Source: Pseudomonadales bacterium (GTDB taxonomy: Bacteria; Pseudomonadota; Gammaproteobacteria; Pseudomonadales; Ketobacteraceae). Taken from it: DNA of 64,000 bases. Made by a program: the position numbers and the translations under genes. Each line of letters begins with the position of its first letter. The first letter of the stretch is position 1. Below are positions 33,508 through 42,814 of this stretch, piece after piece. The stretch spans positions 18,047 through 82,046 of the forward strand of contig JAGUVW010000050.1 of the NCBI GenBank assembly GCA_020062665.1, in the 5' to 3' direction. Under the pieces are notes generated by a model. It had not been told where the DNA came from. It did not search any database and saw only the letters and a program-made list of their open reading frames with translations.

Positions 33508-35851
33508 GCGTTGCAGCGCTGGCGCGGGTCACTTTCACCGGAATCGCGATGAAAAAGCTGGCGCCGTTGCCTGGTTCGCTCTCGGCCCAGATACGGCCGC
33601 CGTGCAGGGTCATGATCTTGCGTGCCAGCGCCAGCCCCACGCCAAAACCAGGAAAGGTTTCCTGCGTGTGCAGGCGCTGGAACAGCTGGAACATGTTGTC
33701 GCGGTACTCCGGATTGAATCCCACGCCGTTGTCGTGCACTTCCAGCATCCACTCTGCCGACGTACTGTGATCGATCAGCCGGATGACCGGTTTTTCCACC
33801 TGGGCAGAAAACTTAATGGCATTGTCGAGCAGATGATGCAGCACCACCCGCAGCAGAGTGCGATCCGCCACTACATTGTCGATGGGGGGAATGTCCAGTT
33901 GAATGCGCTGGTGCACCGGTTCCGGCACCAGATCCACGATGTAGGTGAGCAGGTCGTTGACGTTCACTGTTCCCAGCGTCAGTGAGTCCCGCGTCAGCTG
34001 CGAATAGGCGTGCAGGCTGGCGATCATTTCCTTCATCCGCTTGAGCGCGTTCTGGCTGCGCCGGATCATGTCGCGGATGTCATCGCTGGCGCTCTCTGGC
34101 AATTCGTCGGCGATGGCCTCCAGAAAACCGGTGACCTGGCGCACGGGTGCTTTCAGATCGTGGGACACCGCATAATTGAAGGCTTCCAGATCCCGGATCG
34201 CATTGCGCAGCTCTGCCGTGCGCTGTTCCACCTGCTGTTCCAGCGAATCATTCAGTTCCCGCAGACGGGCTTCGGCCTGTTTCAGCGCCGTGATGTCCAG
34301 CATCACGCCTTCCAGTTCTTCCGCCTGCCCGGTGCCTGATGTCACCACGCGCCCGTGTTCCAGCATCCACAACACCGTGCCGGACTTGTGGACGATGCGG
34401 TATTCCAGCACGTAGGGTTTGCCACGCTCCAGCGCGTTCTGCACCAGCAGTTCTGCTCCGCGACGATCATCCGGGTGAATCACGCTGGCAAAGCTGCGGG
34501 CCTTGTTGCCGATGAAATCCTCGGCGGGATAACCGGTAAAGCGTTCGACAATGGCGCTTAAAAACAGCATCGACCAGTCCGCGTCATTCCTGCAGCGATA
34601 AACGACGCCGGGAATGTTATCCACCAGCGCGCGGTAGTGCTGTTCACTGCGCACCAGCTGTTCCTGCATGTCGGCAAGATGATTGAACTGGCGGCGGGCG
34701 CGATGATGGCTCCAGGCCAGAATCAGGGTGGCGATGATCAGTTCCGCGATCAGCGCGATCAGTGCGATGTTGCGCAGATTGGCAAACGACTGCTGGATTC
34801 CGCTGGCGATGGGGGCCAGAGGAACGGCGTTGAGCAGCGTCAGTGCCTGGGTTTCGATGTGCGCCACGAACACGGTGTGCCCTTGAATGGAATGGCGGGC
34901 AAATGTCGCGTCGTCTGTGGCATCGCGGGAATCATCCAGCGCCCGCGCCAGCACGCCGTCCTGCAGTTGCGCGAGCGTCAGGGTGCCCTGGCTTTGCTTG
35001 ATGCGATCAGCGTAGCGATCCGATGCCACGATGCGCCCATCCGCCGTGACCAGTGCGAAATAGCTGCCTTTGCTTTCGCGCAGCAGCTCGGTGCGTGCCA
35101 GCAGATTGTCCAGCGGCAGATCGTGGCCGGCGCTCGCCACCCATTCCTGGCCGCGATATACCGGCGCAATGGCGGATGTCATCCAGATCTGTGGCACAGG
35201 ATCGAAGCTCAGGCGGGTCCAGCGCACTTCACGTTGTGGATTGTCGGTGGGATTGGCCAGCTGCACCCACTCGCTGTTCCGGTAGTCGACCGTATTCGCA
35301 GCATCGAACACGAACAGCGGTTCGTCCGGCCAGAAAATGACGATGCCGCCAGCGGTACTCAGCGTCCAGGTATTTACAAAGGCGTTGCTGCGGGCAGCCT
35401 GGCCGTACAGATCCGTGAGTGGTTTGGCGTGCAGGTAGAAACGCTTCATCGCCGGCGAGGGCGTCGCGTAATCGGGAATCCAGACCCCGGCTTCCTCGCG
35501 CCCGTCAAAGATGTCCCGCCGGCTGCGGATGGAACCATCGGGCAGGGCTTCAAACCAGGCAGCGAAGCGTTGCTCCGGATTTGGTTCTGGCGTATCGCCG
35601 TCCAGGGACTGCCCGAGGACGCGGGCGTAGCGCTGGATGGAAGCCTCGGTGTCGCGCAGGGCCTTGTCCATGTTTTCGGCCACGATGCGGGCGATGATTT
35701 CGTGCTGGCCGATGACCTGTTCCACCCGGTCGTCGATCAGCTTGTTCTGCTCTTTAAGGCCCACCAGAAAGAGGACAGTCAGCACCAGTGCCACGCTGAC
35801 TGCGGGCACAAAAATGGGAATGGGAGTTCGAAACCGGTGAGAGGCAGGCAT
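33491..35851 (-). CDS. Membrane sensor histidine kinase with periplasmic sensor and PAS domain
   Basis: A 786-residue kinase. Helices at about residues 14-33 and 355-375 bracket a long periplasmic sensor that looks like a double-Cache domain (about 40-350, including ETQALTLLNAVPLAPI). After it come a PAS/PAC domain (about 400-525), a coiled coil, a HisKA domain with the phosphoacceptor AVSHDLKAPVRQ, and a HATPase with N, G1 and G2 boxes (LDNAIKF, VHDNGVGF, GFGVGLALA). There is no receiver domain and no response regulator next to it, so its partner is elsewhere. The signal is unknown; Cache domains usually bind small organic ligands. Confidence 0.88.
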   Translation of the reverse strand: MPASHRFRTPIPIFVPAVSVALVLTVLFLVGLKEQNKLIDDRVEQVIGQHEIIARIVAENMDKALRDTEASIQRYARVLGQSLDGDTPEPNPEQRFAAWFEALPDGSIRSRRDIFDGREEAGVWIPDYATPSPAMKRFYLHAKPLTDLYGQAARSNAFVNTWTLSTAGGIVIFWPDEPLFVFDAANTVDYRNSEWVQLANPTDNPQREVRWTRLSFDPVPQIWMTSAIAPVYRGQEWVASAGHDLPLDNLLARTELLRESKGSYFALVTADGRIVASDRYADRIKQSQGTLTLAQLQDGVLARALDDSRDATDDATFARHSIQGHTVFVAHIETQALTLLNAVPLAPIASGIQQSFANLRNIALIALIAELIIATLILAWSHHRARRQFNHLADMQEQLVRSEQHYRALVDNIPGVVYRCRNDADWSMLFLSAIVERFTGYPAEDFIGNKARSFASVIHPDDRRGAELLVQNALERGKPYVLEYRIVHKSGTVLWMLEHGRVVTSGTGQAEELEGVMLDITALKQAEARLRELNDSLEQQVEQRTAELRNAIRDLEAFNYAVSHDLKAPVRQVTGFLEAIADELPESASDDIRDMIRRSQNALKRMKEMIASLHAYSQLTRDSLTLGTVNVNDLLTYIVDLVPEPVHQRIQLDIPPIDNVVADRTLLRVVLHHLLDNAIKFSAQVEKPVIRLIDHSTSAEWMLEVHDNGVGFNPEYRDNMFQLFQRLHTQETFPGFGVGLALARKIMTLHGGRIWAESEPGNGASFFIAIPVKVTRASAATLSAAP

Positions 35852-36323
35852 GATGGCTCGTGTCAGGGCGCTAAGTCCCAGTATAGCCTCGAAGGCTTGC
35901 TGTCAAACGCCGTTCCCTTTCCCCCATCAGTTGAGGCATAATGCGCGCCTGGCGATTAATTCACCTATTTTTATTAGATAAAAACAACCTGTCAGCGTCA
36001 GTCATCAGCGCGTTTACCGCGCGTTGACTACGCTGTATGAGGGCGGCGTTCCGGTGCAACGGTGCGCCGGTCACCGAACCTGAAATGTGCATGATGTGTC
36101 TGACGCTCACACGCGACCTGATTCACGACGACGGTGCGCTGTGTAAGGGGCGCAGGAAGCGCTGGAAGTGCTGCAGGACTTGAGGGAAATCTTCGGCCGT
36201 GACTACGATTTTTGGCCGGAAGTTTTATAAATCCTGGAGTATTTGCTATAAATTCATGAATATTCAGTATTTTGCAGTACTGCAGTGATTGAATCTTGAA
36301 TCAACGCTTTCTGGAATGGTGTG
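35852..36323. promoter_or_regulatory. Long intergenic region between the PAS kinase and MORN genes
   Basis: A 472-bp gap. It contains the kinase promoter side (35852-35990, AT-rich around 35955-35985), a likely decayed gene (36000-36230) and the AT-rich leader of the MORN gene (36221-36300). No strong hairpin terminator is seen. Confidence 0.4.
36000..36230 (+). pseudogene. Remnant of a small protein gene with two frameshifts
   Basis: Three plus-strand frames in succession read like protein: VYRALTTLYEGGVPVQRCAG (from about 36013), then TEPEMCMMCLTLTRDLIHDD (from about 36073), then AQEALEVLQDLREIFGRDYD followed by FWPEVL and a TAA at 36228-36230. Each segment has good codon use for this genome but the frame changes twice and no start precedes the first part. 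The joined product would have a Cys-rich centre (C..H...CMMC) typical of small zinc-binding proteins. A chance pattern is possible. Confidence 0.35.
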
Positions 36324-37541
36324 ATGAAACTGCGAACCTTGGTTTTTGCCGGCATCGCCGGTCTGCTCAGCTCCCCCCTGCTGGCTTCGTTTCAGTACGA
36401 AGGCGAGCGCAACGCATTCAACCGCTTCCATGGACAGGGTAAGTTCACCTCCACCCAGGGCGTGGTGTATGAGGGCAGCTGGGTGGATGGTCGCCGCGAA
36501 GGTCAGGGCGTCGAAATCAAGCCCGATGGCGAGCGCTACCAGGGCAATTGGGCCAACAACCGTGAAAACGGCAAGGGCAAGAAAACCTGGCCCAGCGGCG
36601 ATTCCTACGACGGCGAATGGCTGGCGGGCAAGATGCAGGGCACCGGCACCTTTGTGAAGGCCAACGGCGAGCGTTACACCGGCAGCTTTTCCAATGATGA
36701 ACGCAGTGGCAAAGGCGTGCTGACCCTGCCCAGCGGCGAGGTATATGAAGGTACCTTCAAAGCCGGCAAGCGCAATGGCGAATTCAAGGTCAAACTGAAA
36801 GATGGCAGCGTGGTGACCGGTGTGTGGTCCGACGACCGGGCGCCGGCCTCTGCAGTGGTGGATCTGGCAGATGGCACCAGGTACACCGGCCCGGTGCGCA
36901 ATGGTGTGCAACCCAACGGCAAGGGCAACTGCGTGAAAGCGGGCAAGGCCAACCCCTGTGAATTCAAGGACGGCAAGCTGGTGGAAGTAGCCGTGGTGGT
37001 TCCGCCACCGCCGCCACCAAAGCCTGAGCCCAAGCCGGTGCCGGCCGCCAAGCCTGCAGCCGCTGCCGCAGTGGTTGCTGTTGCAGCAGCGCCAGTCGAG
37101 GTTAAGCCCGTCGAGCCGCCCAAACCCAAGGATCCCCGTACCCTGCGCGGCGTGCGTCCCAACGGTACCCAGTTTTTCTTCAAACACAATTTCGGTGGCA
37201 GCGGTGTCAGCGACAACCTGTCCAGCCTGAAAGTGGAAAAGGATCTCAATGAGTTCGGCGCCATGCGCATCACGGCGTCTGGCGGCGAGTTCACTGTCAC
37301 CATCATGGTGGACGAGTATGTGGGTGCAGGCACCTACGAGCTGAAATACTTCAAGGCCAGCATCGAGAAGAGCGGCCAGCAGTCCTACCGCACCTCGGCC
37401 ACCGAGCCCGGCAAGCTGGTCGTGCTGGAAGATGATGGCAAGAAGCTGGTTGGCCTGTTCTCGTTCACCGGCTATCCCAACGGCAACGTGGGAACGGACA
37501 AGCGCAGCGTGCAGGAAGGCGAGTTCGCCATTTCCTACTGA
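36324..37541 (+). CDS. Exported MORN-repeat protein with proline-rich linker
   Basis: A 405-residue protein with a signal peptide (MKLRTLVFAGIAGLLSSPLLA). Residues about 35-205 form five or six MORN repeats, seen as YEGSWVDGRREGQG, YQGNWANNRENGKG, YDGEWLAGKMQGTG, YTGSFSNDERSGKG, YEGTFKAGKRNGEF and YTGPVRNG. A Pro/Ala/Lys/Val-rich linker (about 228-275) leads to a C-terminal beta-rich domain of about 130 residues that I do not recognise. The GTG three bases earlier is a possible start, but the ATG at 36324 is better placed. A terminator follows. It is likely periplasmic or surface-linked; MORN arrays often bind lipid or peptide partners, but no role is known here. Confidence 0.85.
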   Translation: MKLRTLVFAGIAGLLSSPLLASFQYEGERNAFNRFHGQGKFTSTQGVVYEGSWVDGRREGQGVEIKPDGERYQGNWANNRENGKGKKTWPSGDSYDGEWLAGKMQGTGTFVKANGERYTGSFSNDERSGKGVLTLPSGEVYEGTFKAGKRNGEFKVKLKDGSVVTGVWSDDRAPASAVVDLADGTRYTGPVRNGVQPNGKGNCVKAGKANPCEFKDGKLVEVAVVVPPPPPPKPEPKPVPAAKPAAAAAVVAVAAAPVEVKPVEPPKPKDPRTLRGVRPNGTQFFFKHNFGGSGVSDNLSSLKVEKDLNEFGAMRITASGGEFTVTIMVDEYVGAGTYELKYFKASIEKSGQQSYRTSATEPGKLVVLEDDGKKLVGLFSFTGYPNGNVGTDKRSVQEGEFAISY

Positions 37542-37566
37542 AAAGCGTTGTATCGGTTAAAACAGG

Positions 37567-37590
37567 AAACCCGCCGTGTGCGGGTTTTTT
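37567..37590 (+). terminator. Intrinsic terminator after the MORN gene
   Basis: The stem AAACCCGC / GCGGGTTT with loop CGTGT is followed by a T run, 25 bases after the MORN stop. Its A-rich left side also lets it work for the minus-strand hydroxylase transcript. Confidence 0.88.
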
Positions 37591-37622
37591 GTTATCTGGG
37601 TGTTGTGAGGGTAACGACGGGC

Positions 37623-38306
37623 TCAGGTAATCGCCCAGCGTCGCAGCAGGTTGTGGTAAACGCCGGTGAGTTGCACCAGATGGGGATTGTCGGCGGCCAG
37701 GTGCGGCGTCAGCCCCTGGATGGTCTGATCCAGGTCGTAGAGTAGCGCCCGTTCGCCTTCGTCGCGCACCATGCTTTCGATCCAGAAGAATGATGCAATG
37801 CGGGCGCCGCGGGTAACGGGTGTCACCCGGTGCAGGCTGCTCGACGGATAGAGCACCATGTCGCCGGCCGCAAGCTTTACTGCCTGGGCGCCAAACGGCC
37901 CTTCAATTTCCAGTTCACCGCCGTCGTATTCGCCCGGTTCACTGAGGAACAGCGTTGCCGACAGATCGCTGCGCAGGGTGACGTTTGTGCCCGGCACCTG
38001 CATCAGTGCACTGTCGATGTGGGCGCCATAAGTGCCGCCGTCTTCGTAACGGTTGAATTTGGGTGGATAGATTCTGGCGGGCAGGGCTGCGGCGATGAAC
38101 TGCGGATGATTGCCGAGCTTGCGCAGAATCTGGTTGCCCAGCTCGACGGCGAGCGCACTGCCATCCTCGAGCTGCAGATTGCGTTTGACGGCGCGGGCCA
38201 GCGTGCCGGCGGTTTTCAGTCCGTCCTGCCAGTCGGCTTTGTCCAGACGGGTGCGGAACTGGTGCACTTCGTCCGCACTCAGCAGTTGTTCGATCACGAT
38301 CAGCAT
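37623..38306 (-). CDS. PKHD-type Fe(II)/2-oxoglutarate hydroxylase (PiuC/YbiX family)
   Basis: A 227-residue dioxygenase that matches PiuC/YbiX in length and order. The iron ligands are the HxD in [10 protein letters not shown] and the distal His in SSLHRV; the oxoglutarate Arg follows in [11 protein letters not shown]. In other Proteobacteria this gene travels with a catecholate receptor (Fiu/PiuA). Here it is in the same strand series as a Fiu-like receptor, an oxidase and the TonB module, and is likely iron-repressed. Its physiological substrate is unknown; modification of siderophore or receptor ligands is an inference. Confidence 0.9.
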   Translation of the reverse strand: MLIVIEQLLSADEVHQFRTRLDKADWQDGLKTAGTLARAVKRNLQLEDGSALAVELGNQILRKLGNHPQFIAAALPARIYPPKFNRYEDGGTYGAHIDSALMQVPGTNVTLRSDLSATLFLSEPGEYDGGELEIEGPFGAQAVKLAAGDMVLYPSSSLHRVTPVTRGARIASFFWIESMVRDEGERALLYDLDQTIQGLTPHLAADNPHLVQLTGVYHNLLRRWAIT

Positions 38307-38330
38307 TTCACGTTTCCCCGTGTTCCCGAT

Positions 38331-39428
38331 TCAGTCGGCGCGCAGCAATGTGGTGGTGCGAATGTCGTGCAGTGTGGCACAGCCCGCCAGCGCCATGGTG
38401 GCTTCCAGTTCTTCGTGCAGTGTGCGCAGCAGATGTGCCACGCCCAGGGCGCCGGCCACGCTCAGGGCGTAAAGCTGCAGACGTCCGATCAGCACTGCGT
38501 CGGCACCCAGGGCAATCGCCTTGAAGATGTCGGCTCCGCTGCGAATGCCACCGTCGAACAGCAGCGGATAGTCTGCGCCCACTGCGGCACGTACTTGCGG
38601 CAGCATCGTCAGCGACGAAAGTGCGCCATCCAGCGTGCGGCCGCCGTGATTGGAGACAACCAATCCGCTGATGCCGAGTGATTGCAGTGAACGTGCATCG
38701 TCGGGATGCAGCACACCTTTGAGCCAGACCGGCAGCCGGGTCTGGGCCAGCAGCCATTCCAGATCGGCGTGCAGCGGTGCGTGACGCATGACACCCTGGA
38801 AAATACGGCTTTCACCCGCCTGCGCGGGCGGTTCTGCCGGCTGCGGGTAATGCCTGAGATTGGCGGCAATACAGTCGGCGGGCATTTTGAACCCAGCCCG
38901 CAGTGCGTGCCGGCTCGGCAACTGGATCGATGCATCCAGCGTGATCACGATGGCGCCGTAGCCGGCTGCTTCGGCGCGTCGAACAAGATCAAGCGTGACA
39001 TCCCGTTGCGGTTGCAGATAAAGCTGGAACCAGCGCAGGGGGCCGGCCTGTTCCGCAATTTCTTCCAGCGTGTGCGAGGACAGCGTGCTGGCGATCATGG
39101 GGCTTTGCAGCACAGCGGCGCCGCGCGCGGTTTCCAGTTCACCGCGGGGGTGAGCCAGGGCCTGATACGCCACCGGCGCCAGCAGGATCGGATGCGGCAG
39201 CGGCAGTCCGGCAAGGGTCAGCGCGGTACTGCCTTGGCGCACGTCGCGCAGCAGGCGCGGACAGATCGACCAGCGTGCAAATGCAGAACGATTGGCGCGG
39301 GACGTGATGTCATCGCCACTGCCGCCCGCGATGTAAGCGTAATGGGCGGGATCCATGAATGATTGCGCGAGCGATTCATAGTCCTGCGCACACTGTATGT
39401 CTGCAGGAATCCGATCCAGTGCGGCCAT
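38331..39428 (-). CDS. FMN-dependent alpha-hydroxy-acid oxidase / dehydrogenase
   Basis: A 365-residue TIM-barrel enzyme of the lactate dehydrogenase / glycolate oxidase family. The FMN and substrate motifs are seen: the N-terminal YIAGGSGDDITSRAN (with the conserved Gly-Asp), RWFQLYLQPQRDV, the catalytic His-Arg region VSNHGGRTLDGALSS, and LFDGGIRSGADIFKAIALGA. It oxidises an L-2-hydroxy acid; which one is unknown. The start ATG at 39428 has GGAGGGG upstream. It sits 24 bases before the PKHD hydroxylase gene and downstream of the siderophore receptor, an unusual neighbour for an iron operon. Confidence 0.85.
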   Translation of the reverse strand: MAALDRIPADIQCAQDYESLAQSFMDPAHYAYIAGGSGDDITSRANRSAFARWSICPRLLRDVRQGSTALTLAGLPLPHPILLAPVAYQALAHPRGELETARGAAVLQSPMIASTLSSHTLEEIAEQAGPLRWFQLYLQPQRDVTLDLVRRAEAAGYGAIVITLDASIQLPSRHALRAGFKMPADCIAANLRHYPQPAEPPAQAGESRIFQGVMRHAPLHADLEWLLAQTRLPVWLKGVLHPDDARSLQSLGISGLVVSNHGGRTLDGALSSLTMLPQVRAAVGADYPLLFDGGIRSGADIFKAIALGADAVLIGRLQLYALSVAGALGVAHLLRTLHEELEATMALAGCATLHDIRTTTLLRAD

Positions 39429-39471
39429 GGGCGATCCCCTCCAGTGAATCCGCAAGCAAGGTGTCGTCAAT

Positions 39472-39496
39472 AAAAACGCCGGGCAGGTGCCCGGCG
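39472..39496 (-). terminator. Intrinsic terminator after the siderophore receptor
   Basis: On the minus strand, the stem CGCCGGGC / GCCCGGCG with loop ACCT is followed by TTTTTA. It lies 62 bases after the receptor stop. It may reduce but not necessarily block expression of the oxidase and hydroxylase genes downstream. Confidence 0.8.
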
Positions 39497-39557
39497 GAAT
39501 CTGGGATTGCTTCCGGGCAGTATTGCAACCCGGAAGCGCTACTTCAAGCCGACCCGA

Positions 39558-41948
39558 TCAGAGCTCGTAGTTCACCGTCAGCACGTAGTTGCGCGCATCG
39601 CCCTTGTAGAGCATGCGGCCAGACTGATAGCCAGCGGTGTAATACTCCTCGTCGTCGACGTTGCCGATGTTCAGGTTGAAATCCAGCTGTTTGTTCAGAC
39701 GGTAGTTGGCGAACAGATCGACCACGGTGTAGCTGGGAATGGGCTGGGTGTACTGGCCTTGCGCGTTCATCGCCGGTGCGGTGTCCGGCTGGCCGGCATA
39801 CTTCTCGCTTTCGTACTTGGCGGCGGCACCGACAGAAACAGCATCGGTGATCGCGTACTTCAGCTGGGCGAAGGCGGATTCCTCGGCGAAGTTGCTCAGG
39901 GTCTCGCCCTCGATGGAATATCGATCGTCTCCAGTGCCGCGAAGCACCGCAGCTTTGGTCACTTCCGCATCCATCACGGCAATACCCGCCTGCGCGGTCA
40001 GCTTCTCGGTGACCTGGCCGACCAGGCCCAGCTCGATACCCTGCACGCGGTTTTCGCCGGTGTTGAAGGAGCCTTCTGCCGTGTAGCCTGCTACACCTTC
40101 CATGATGTCGCTTTTGTCGATCTGGAACAGCGCAGCGGTCAGCAACAGACGCTCATCCATCAGGTTCCACTTGGTACCCAGTTCATACAGCTCCGATTTT
40201 TCCGGATCTGCTCCAGCGATCTTGCCGTTGAATATCACGGCCCCACCGTAGTTGGAGTTGGTGCCCACATCCGATTCGCCGCCATTGATGTCGCTGGCGC
40301 TGGAATAGCTCAGGTACACCATACCGTAGGGGGTGATCTTGTAGGAAACACCCAACTGGCCGTCGATCAGGGTTTCGGAGTAATCATAATCCCCCGTCGC
40401 CTCCTGCGTGTTGGCGTTCTGGGTCTTCAACGCGTAGTCGAGTCGGTCATGACGCAGGCCGGCGGACAGCGTCCAGCGATCCGTCAGGTCAATGGTGTCC
40501 ATCAGATAGACGGAGGTGGTTTTCACCGCCCAGTCCTGATCCCAGTTGCCCTTGTTGATATGGCGGTTCATCAGGGTGGTGAAGTCTTTGTCGATGTAAT
40601 TGCCGCTGGCGTCGATCAAACACCAGTTGTTCAGTGTGGTGCTGGTGTCGCCAGTGATACAGTTCTGGCCGGAGTTCTGCACGCGGTAGACACCGTTCAG
40701 CACCTGCTGATCGCTGTACTCGGCGCCAACGACGAAGGCGTGCAGCATGCCGGCCAGCTCTACGTCGATCAGCAGATTGGTCTGGTTGGCGAAGTATTCC
40801 ACTTCCTGCCAACCCTGGTGTGTGCTCAGGGTGATGGTGCTGTACTGGCCATCAGGATTATTGGCGCCAGTGGAGGGAATGATCCCCGCGCTGGTAACCA
40901 CATAGCCGTTGTCGGTTTCGCCGTAGCGGGTCAGGTTCACCAGACGCATGTTGTCAGTGAAGGCATAGCCGATGCGGGCAGTGAAGACGTCCACAGCGGA
41001 TTCCAGAAAGTCCTCTTTCTGGGCGTACACCGGCGGGTTCTTGTAGGGCTTGCGATTGGTCGTTGGTCCCTCAAGGAAACCACCCATGTCGTAGTTGTCC
41101 TCGGCGCGCAGGTTGTAGTAGTCCAGCGTGATGTCGAGAGCATCGGTCGGTGTGATCAGGGTGGAGAGAGCAGCGCCCTGACGATCGCGATCCGTCGGTG
41201 CGCGATCCGGCACTTCTTCATAGGCGTACAGCACGTTGGCGCGCAGGGCCACGGTGTCCGAGAAGCGCTGGTTGGCGTCGGCAGTGATGCGGGTGTGTTT
41301 GTCGGAGCCAAAGCCGGTGGACAGGCGAGCGAAGTCGAAGTCCTGAGTGGCCTGCTTGGTGACGGAGTTGACGGCGCCACCGGCGGTGCCACGGCCAGCG
41401 AAGCTGGAGCTGGGGCCTTTGGAAATTTCCACCTGCTCGACGGCGAAACTTTCACGGATGGTCATGCCGGGGTCGCGCAGACCGTCGACGAATACGTCGG
41501 AACGTGCCTCCTGGCCACGGATAACGTAGCGGTCGCCAAATGCGTTGCCGTTCTCGCCGGTGCCCAGGGTGATACCCGGCTGTGAATCGAGGATCTCGCG
41601 CAGGTCGGTGTAGCCGGAATCCTTGATGGCGTCAGCGGTCAGCACCTGAATGGTGGCGGGTGTTTCGGCCAGCGGTTTGGTGCGGCGGTTGTCGCCGGAA
41701 TACTTGGCCTTGTAAGGCACGCCCGGTTCGGCGTTGGGGTTGGGATCAATGGCAGTGTCCTCGACCTTGAGGGTTTTCAGCTCCACTTCCTGTTCGGTTT
41801 CTGCAGCGGCAACCGTCATCGGCAGCAGCATGGCGGTGGAAATGGACAGTGCGACACTGGTTTTACGCATGTTCGGTGCAGTGACGTGACGCAGGCTGCG
41901 TGGCCGCTTGATGCAGTGATTGGCGTGCTTGGGGTCGAGGCTGTTCAT
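39558..41948 (-). CDS. TonB-dependent siderophore receptor, Fiu/PiuA-like
   Basis: A 796-residue outer-membrane receptor. The long leader ends in a signal sequence (MLLPMTVAAAE); a TonB-box-like strand LKTLKVED follows. The plug domain has the IRGQEARSDVFVDGLRDPG segment and VEQVEISKGPSSSFAGRGTAGG, close in pattern to the E. coli catecholate receptor Fiu. The 22-strand barrel ends in a C-terminal aromatic/hydrophobic strand, NYVLTVNYEL. A Fur-box-like site lies about 75-90 bases upstream. Together with the PKHD hydroxylase it fits a catechol-type Fe(III) uptake system energised by the neighbouring TonB module. Confidence 0.9.
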   Translation of the reverse strand: MNSLDPKHANHCIKRPRSLRHVTAPNMRKTSVALSISTAMLLPMTVAAAETEQEVELKTLKVEDTAIDPNPNAEPGVPYKAKYSGDNRRTKPLAETPATIQVLTADAIKDSGYTDLREILDSQPGITLGTGENGNAFGDRYVIRGQEARSDVFVDGLRDPGMTIRESFAVEQVEISKGPSSSFAGRGTAGGAVNSVTKQATQDFDFARLSTGFGSDKHTRITADANQRFSDTVALRANVLYAYEEVPDRAPTDRDRQGAALSTLITPTDALDITLDYYNLRAEDNYDMGGFLEGPTTNRKPYKNPPVYAQKEDFLESAVDVFTARIGYAFTDNMRLVNLTRYGETDNGYVVTSAGIIPSTGANNPDGQYSTITLSTHQGWQEVEYFANQTNLLIDVELAGMLHAFVVGAEYSDQQVLNGVYRVQNSGQNCITGDTSTTLNNWCLIDASGNYIDKDFTTLMNRHINKGNWDQDWAVKTTSVYLMDTIDLTDRWTLSAGLRHDRLDYALKTQNANTQEATGDYDYSETLIDGQLGVSYKITPYGMVYLSYSSASDINGGESDVGTNSNYGGAVIFNGKIAGADPEKSELYELGTKWNLMDERLLLTAALFQIDKSDIMEGVAGYTAEGSFNTGENRVQGIELGLVGQVTEKLTAQAGIAVMDAEVTKAAVLRGTGDDRYSIEGETLSNFAEESAFAQLKYAITDAVSVGAAAKYESEKYAGQPDTAPAMNAQGQYTQPIPSYTVVDLFANYRLNKQLDFNLNIGNVDDEEYYTAGYQSGRMLYKGDARNYVLTVNYEL

Positions 41949-42021
41949 GATTGGTTCCTTACATATCCCATTGGTTAAAGTTGAATAAATGGTGCAGGCG
42001 TAAAATAAGACTAATCTAAAT

Positions 42022-42040
42022 GCAAATGATAATAAATAGC
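42022..42040. promoter_or_regulatory. Fur-box-like site upstream of the Fiu-like receptor
   Basis: GCAAATGATAATAAATAGC matches the 19-bp Fur consensus at 14 positions by my count. It lies in an AT-rich stretch between the receptor start (41948) and the tonB stop. Confidence 0.6.
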
Positions 42041-42079
42041 ATTTATGTGTTGATCTGTGTCATGGCGGATGGATATTCC

Positions 42080-42814
42080 CTATTTTCGCCGGAGTGAAAA
42101 ATCGATAGGCAAGCTGATGCTGAGCAGATCGGTACCCAGTTCTTCTGGAATCGGGGGAAGGGGTTGTGCCCGTTTCAGCATGGCGAGTGCTTCATCGTCC
42201 AGCAGCCGGTTGCCGGAGCTGTTCTTGACGGAAGACTCCCGAATGCGACCCGCCTGGTCAAAGCTGAAATGCACGGTGACGATGCCCGTGATCTTGCGCC
42301 GACGTGCCTCCACCGGATAGCGCTGATGGCGGGCCAGATGGGCGGCCAGTTCGCCGAAATAACTCTTCTTGCGTGCGGTGGTGGCTCCACCGGCGATGCC
42401 GCCGCCGGACTGCGGTTGCGGTGGGGGTGTTGGAGCTGATGCTGCTGCGGGCGGTGCCACCTGTGCGACGGTGGAGAGTGCTTCGGTTGGCGTTGGTGCC
42501 TCGGGCAATGGCTCGGCCACCTGCGCCAGCTTGGGTTGCGGTTGTGGTGGAACGGGTTTGGGCGGGACTGGCGTCGGCTTGGGCTCCGGTTTTACCTCGG
42601 GCGTTTGCTCCGCCTGGGGAACGGGTTCTGCTTGAGGGCTGGGTTCCTTCTCATTGGCGGCGCCATCATCGCCCAGCATGATCTCGATGCCGGTGTCGCC
42701 TTCTGTTTCGGCACCCTCGTCTTCCGCTGGCAGCATCCAGCTGATTCCCAGCGAGGCATGCAACATCGCGGCAACCAGCAGTGCCAGACACCATTGGCGT
42801 GGACCCGGTTTCAC
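42080..42814 (-). CDS. tonB: TonB energy transducer
   Basis: A 244-residue TonB: one N-terminal helix (about residues 9-25), a long Pro/Glu/Lys-rich spacer (with PKPTPVPPKPVPPQPQPK), and the C-terminal receptor-binding domain with YPVEARRRKITGIVTVHFSF. It transmits proton-motive force from ExbB/ExbD to outer-membrane receptors. The start is a GTG at 42814 that overlaps the ExbD stop (GTGA), giving translational coupling; the longer reading frame upstream has no start signal. It is the last gene of exbB-exbD-exbD-tonB and is followed by an iron receptor. Confidence 0.9.
   Translation of the reverse strand: MKPGPRQWCLALLVAAMLHASLGISWMLPAEDEGAETEGDTGIEIMLGDDGAANEKEPSPQAEPVPQAEQTPEVKPEPKPTPVPPKPVPPQPQPKLAQVAEPLPEAPTPTEALSTVAQVAPPAAASAPTPPPQPQSGGGIAGGATTARKKSYFGELAAHLARHQRYPVEARRRKITGIVTVHFSFDQAGRIRESSVKNSSGNRLLDDEALAMLKRAQPLPPIPEELGTDLLSISLPIDFSLRRK

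Noticed and set aside
42304..42681. Additional gene opposite tonB
   Set aside because: Arg/Val/Pro-rich reading of the proline-rich tonB spacer; no ribosome site and no family pattern.
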